64,000 nucleotides of DNA from assembly GCA_002189035.1 (NCBI GenBank), contig NEEC01000004.1, positions 1 to 64,000 of the forward strand. Direction: 5' to 3'. The notes beneath the pieces are model-generated. The model was not told the origin of the DNA. It saw only the letters and a program-made list of their open reading frames with translations, and searched no databases. Shown here piece after piece: positions 60,749 to 64,000 of the stretch. Every line of letters begins with the position of its first letter. Position 1 is the first letter of the stretch. The position numbers and the translations under genes are program-made. The stretch comes from Utricularia gibba. Its lineage: Eukaryota > Streptophyta > Magnoliopsida > Lamiales > Lentibulariaceae.

Positions 60749-61135
60749 TCAGTTATTAGTCTCATCCTGAACTCCGGCCACATTGAGACGTCCATCGGAA
60801 TGTGGAAATCCCGGGAAGCCACCGCCATATCTACCAAAGCGCGGCGGCCGGAAGCCCCTGTAAGGATTGTAGACGGGGTATCTTCCAAACCCCGGATAGT
60901 AACCCGCAGCATGAATGACTCCTTCGTTGAATACTTCACTCGAGGCTGCTGCAAGGTATCAGAACGAATGAACTTTGACGGAACAAATGCAAGTAAAGTG
61001 GGTTATGTTAATTAAATGCATTGTTAGTTAACACGCACCAGACATGGGGTTCGTTGCCTCTTCCTCCGGGGACGAATAAGCAACGGCGACGAGCAGGAGC
61101 AGGGCTCCGAGGAGGATGAGCTTGGAAGCCGCCAT
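60749..61135 (-). CDS. Small secreted Gly/Pro/Tyr-rich protein, 98 residues, two exons
   Basis: Exon 1 is 61135-61039 and exon 2 is 60948-60749, 297 nt in total. The N-terminus MAASKLILLGALLLLVAVAY is a clear signal peptide. The mature part starts SSPEEEATNPMSAASSEVFN and then has Tyr/Pro/Gly/Arg-rich text: GYYPGFGRYPVYNPYRGFR, PPRFGRYGGGFPGFPH. It ends LNVAGVQDETNN. It is similar in style to plant glycine-rich cell-wall proteins and nodulin-like GRPs. No enzyme domain is present. A TATA box lies 38 bp upstream of the ATG. The two exons come from splice logic (GGTGCGT donor and CTTGCAG acceptor) and give a clean frame. A cell-wall or secreted role is inferred. Confidence 0.75.
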
Positions 61136-61172
61136 TGGGGAGATGGGTGCTTTGAGGGGGAAATGCAGCTGG

Positions 61173-61180
61173 TATTTATA
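61173..61180 (-). promoter_or_regulatory. TATA box of the Gly-rich protein gene
   Basis: On the minus strand the sequence reads CTATAAATACC, a consensus TATAAATA, 38 bp upstream of the ATG. The start of transcription would leave a very short leader, common for small secreted-protein genes. Confidence 0.6.
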
Positions 61181-61405
61181 GGGGAGGAAGGGAGGGGGAG
61201 GAGGTTAGACATGTACGATGATTAGGTGTGTAGGCAGGACCGGGGCTGTCTGTCTAGTGATCAACTGTTTTATTGTACCATGATGATGCCACAATTATGA
61301 TAATGTTTATGTCGTTTCACTTTTACAGTTGGGCCGTTACCTTAGGCAATTCAATCATGCCACATAATTTAGATACAGGGCTATGCTAAGGCATTAACAA
61401 CAAAG

Positions 61406-61429
61406 TTTTTTTTTTTTTTTTTTTTTTTT
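61406..61429. repeat. Poly-T run of 24
   Basis: 24 consecutive T. The length is prone to consensus error. Possibly the tail of a decayed retrotransposed copy on the minus strand, but no supporting body was recognised. Confidence 0.9.
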
Positions 61430-61563
61430 GCTATGAATCATATATTAAACAATTATGTTCGAAAAAATATTCTATAAATATATTTTCTATTAAATACAAA
61501 TGATTTATTTTTAAAAAGTATCAAAAAAGGAAATTAAAATAATGTATTAAATGGGTAAATATC

Positions 61564-61662
61564 AGCCCAATGTGTAACTCGAGCTGGAGTTTTTGGGCGT
61601 TAGCCCAATAACTGTCTTGGAGGCTATTTGGGCCTCGCATTCTTCGGCTTGTATCATGGGCC
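61564..61662 (+). promoter_or_regulatory. Site II-like (GCCCA/TGGGC) elements upstream of DPH6
   Basis: CAGCCCAA (about 61564), TAGCCCAAT (about 61602), TTGGGCCT (about 61629) and ATGGGCCT (about 61657) occur within 250 bp of the DPH6 start. TGGGCY elements are common upstream of translation-related plant genes. Binding is inferred. Confidence 0.4.
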
Positions 61663-61807
61663 TGAGGTTGACGGCACAATTAATTCACCAGGCCTGACGC
61701 TGGATGTTGGATCAGTGGATTGTGGATACTCCGGTTTGATTTCACCCCAGTGCATTGGTGAGGGGGGTATTTGGGGTGTGAAGTTGGCAGAATCTTTGGT
61801 TGCTGCA

Positions 61808-64000
61808 ATGGAAGTCGTTGCGCTAGTCAGCGGCGGCAAAGACAGTTGCTATGCTATGATGAAATGTCTTCAATATGGTCACAAGGTTTTTGTTTTTCTT
61901 TTTTTGGAACTTTGAATTGGCTTGGGATCTTTGCGCAGCTATGTTTGATTTATTTTTTGAAACAAAAATTTCAGATTGTTGCGTTGGCCAATTTGATGCC
62001 TTGTGATGATGAGCAGGATGAGCTTGACAGTTATATGTACCAAACAGTAAGACCCTTTCGTGTTTGTGGATAAATTTTGCCCTGCTTTGCTTATTCCTTA
62101 GATAACTGAAAATGCATTCTGTTTCGAAATTGAAGCTATGAAGTAATCTATATTGTGCTCACAAATAGCTTGTGATTGGTTTCCTTTTTTTTTCGCCATT
62201 TTCTTTGTCACGAACTTCACTTGGATGCCTATTACAGGTCGGTCATCAAATAGTTGTTAGTTATGCTCGGTGCATGGGCGTTCCATTGTTTCGGAGAAGA
62301 ATTCTAGGATCGACGAGGTATTGCAGTTTTTGAACCGTCATGTAAGAGGGGATTAATGCTAATTTTCGATATGAGACTTCGTGCTTGGTCATTTTGGATT
62401 GCTTTTACGAGGTTTTCTGCTTCTTTCAGCTAGGTTTTTCATGAACTGATCTTGCTGACTGTTATCTATATAATATTATCTATTTTGGAGTTTCCAAGAA
62501 CGTGGTGGCACTAACTTGATGCTCTTTGGATTGATAGGAATCATGGACTTAATTACAACGTGACGCCTGGAGATGAAGTTGAAGATATGTTTATCCTTTT
62601 GAGGGAAGTAAAGAATCAAATCCCTTCTGTTTCAGCTGTCTCGTCAGGTGCAATTGCGTCCGATTACCAAAGGCTACGTGTTGAAAGCGTATGCTCTAGG
62701 TTAGGCCTTGTATCTTTGGCATATTTGTGGAAGCAAGATCAATCATTACTTCTTCAAGAAATGGTAACTGGATTAATATGTTTGCTGCAATTAAGATTCT
62801 TATTTATCTATCTTTTAGAAAAGAGTAATGTTTTTATCCTTTAAAAGTGAATGTCCCTTTTTCATCACAGATAACAAGTGGGGTGGTCGCCATCATAGTT
62901 AAGGTATGATTATATCAGCTTCTCCTTCTATTGGTTGTGGTCCCAAAAAGTGTCCAGTTTGCGCACCAGGTTTTTTTTTTTTCAAAAGCTCTCCTCGTTT
63001 TTGGTCCTAGCCAAACAGCGAGCAGAGATTATATATTTACCATATGCTAATAATGTGTCCCTCATGGTTCATCCTCAACTTAAATGCAATTTTATCAACA
63101 CTTTGGATTGTAGTGATTCTTTTTTTTTCAGGGAATTCTCATGCTTCTTTTTCTCTAGGTTGCAGCCATTGGTTTGGACCCTTCAAAGCACTTGGGAAAA
63201 GAAGTGTCCCAATTAAAACCTTATCTTCACAAGCTAAATGAGTTGGTTTACTTGTCTTGGGTATGCCTTTTTTTATTATCTCCACAGCTCTTGATGCAGA
63301 CATCTTTTATGGTAGGTTATACGGCATAAATGTTTGTGGTGAAGGAGGAGAGTATGAGACCTTAACTCTGGACTGTCCTCTGTTCAAGGTAAGCATCCAG
63401 TATCCTACCAATTTTTCTAGCTTTGGGGCTTCAAGTAGAAATGAGACACTATATAAATGGTGTCACTATCTAGCATTCTACCACTTCTTCCTTAATGAGT
63501 AGTGTAGATCTTTCTTGATTTTTACCTTTAACTTGTCTATATATATGGCGTCACATTTTTTCAGAATACTCGAATTGTGATCGATAAATTTGAAGTTGTC
63601 TTACATTCAGCTGACCAAATAGCTCCGGTGGGTGTTCTTCATCCTGTGGAGTATCATCTAGAAATGAAGCTTCAGCATTTTCCTGCCAATGATGATGGCT
63701 CTATAAATCACAATATTTCTGAAGAAGTTAATTCAGTCTGTGAGGTTCTGGGAGACCGCCTTAATATCAGAGATGACTTTTTCCATAAGAATGATCCAAC
63801 TTCTGACTTGGTCCTTGATACTACACAAATTCACATCTCAAAGTCCAATCATGATTATAACTTTTCAGTCACATGTTTTTCACAAAGATCATCGTTGGCC
63901 TCAAAAGGTATGGGCATTCTTTAGCATGGGTAGGAAGCTTGTGAAGTTAAATTTCATCATTGTGCGTTTAATTTAATTGAAGCACAAGAGAGGTTTTCTA
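61808..64000 (+). CDS. DPH6: Diphthine-ammonia ligase DPH6, 5' part; continues past the right edge
   Basis: DPH6 amidates diphthine on eEF2 in the last step of diphthamide synthesis, using ATP. The start MEVVALVSGGKDSCYAMMKC at 61808 includes the PP-loop motif SGGKDS. Next exons are IVALANLMPCDDEQDELDSY with MYQT; VGHQIVVSYARCMGVPLFRR; NHGLNYNVTPGDEVEDMFIL; then AVSSGAIASDYQRLRVESVC with SRLGLVSLAYLWKQDQSL; ITSGVVAIIVK; VAAIGLDPSKHLGKEVSQLK; and LYGINVCGEGGEYETLTLDC. The last full exon starts NTRIVIDKFEVVLHSADQIA and ends SSLASK near 63907. In the Asn-Glu-Leu junction the donor is AATGA|GTTGGT and the acceptor GGTAG|GTTATACGG. All junctions read in frame. Plant DPH6 has two RidA-like C-terminal domains, and these lie beyond the window. 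Confidence 0.94.

Noticed and set aside
63230..63330. Frameshift in DPH6 before the LYGINVCGEGG motif
   Set aside because: Donor AATGA|GTTGGT with acceptor GGTAG|GTTATACGG restores the frame.

Overview
The window is nuclear DNA of a flowering plant. Nearly all genes are split by short GT-AG introns, intergenic stretches are very AT-rich, and almost every product belongs to a plant lineage family (SKIP14 F-box, RIN4/NOI, SIAMESE-related, AGCVIII kinase, DAYSLEEPER, RGLG, GP210). The species cannot be fixed from sequence alone. From memory, the set SDH2, NOI, cystinosin, PGAP1, SGF29, AGC kinase, GP210 and CCCH zinc finger resembles the gene content of two paralogous Arabidopsis segments (about At3g26000-27700 and At5g40030-40670), so this looks like an ancestral eudicot gene block. 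That needs a synteny check.

Layout, left to right. 1-604: 5' part of an ankyrin-repeat gene (-) running off the left edge. 2.7-4.5 kb: SKIP14-like F-box gene (-). 5.4-11.3 kb: GPI inositol-deacylase PGAP1 (-). 12.4-13.0 kb: an unresolved fragment. 13.2-14.6 kb: cystinosin homologue (-). 15.5-15.8 kb: a secreted 8-cysteine peptide (-). 16.1-17.1 kb: succinate dehydrogenase iron-sulfur subunit (-). 17.5-18.0 kb: NOI/RIN4-type protein (+). 18.5-19.9 kb: RAB2 GTPase (+). 20.2-21.6 kb: ESF2/ABT1 rRNA-processing factor (-). 22.2-22.5 kb: a small basic protein (-). 23.6-25.7 kb: RGLG-type copine/RING E3 ligase (-). 27.6-29.7 kb: DAYSLEEPER, a domesticated hAT transposase (-), with a non-autonomous hAT element just upstream and a ~0.8-kb direct repeat on each side. 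32.1-33.7 kb: GDSL esterase (+). 33.8-35.7 kb: SGF29 (-). 36.3-38.6 kb: TruB-type pseudouridine synthase (-), head to head with PP5 phosphatase (+, 39.0-41.8 kb). 42.0-44.1 kb: AGCVIII kinase (-). 45.1-51.0 kb: nucleoporin GP210 (-). 52.5-52.9 kb: SIAMESE-related CDK inhibitor (-). 53.6-57.4 kb: CCCH/RRM protein (-). 58.6-59.7 kb: OTU deubiquitinase (-). 60.7-61.1 kb: small Gly/Pro/Tyr-rich secreted protein (-). 61.8 kb to the right edge: DPH6 diphthine-ammonia ligase (+, partial).

These are mostly housekeeping genes for GPI-anchor remodelling, vesicle traffic, ribosome and tRNA maturation, chromatin, nuclear pore and respiration. They do not form one pathway. Coordination visible in the sequence is limited to the divergent TruB/PP5 promoter and the telo-box plus site II elements upstream of ESF2.

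The most consequential observation is technical. Four otherwise conserved genes (ankyrin, SKIP14, RGLG, GP210) carry single-base losses, nearly all at homopolymer runs of 3-5 bases. Restoring one base at each SKIP14 and GP210 run gives coding lengths divisible by three and near family length. This suggests uncorrected consensus errors rather than real pseudogenes. The biologically interesting leads are the hAT element with a perfect 8-bp target duplication beside a domesticated hAT gene, the flanking direct repeats, two GC-AG introns and the 8-cysteine peptide.
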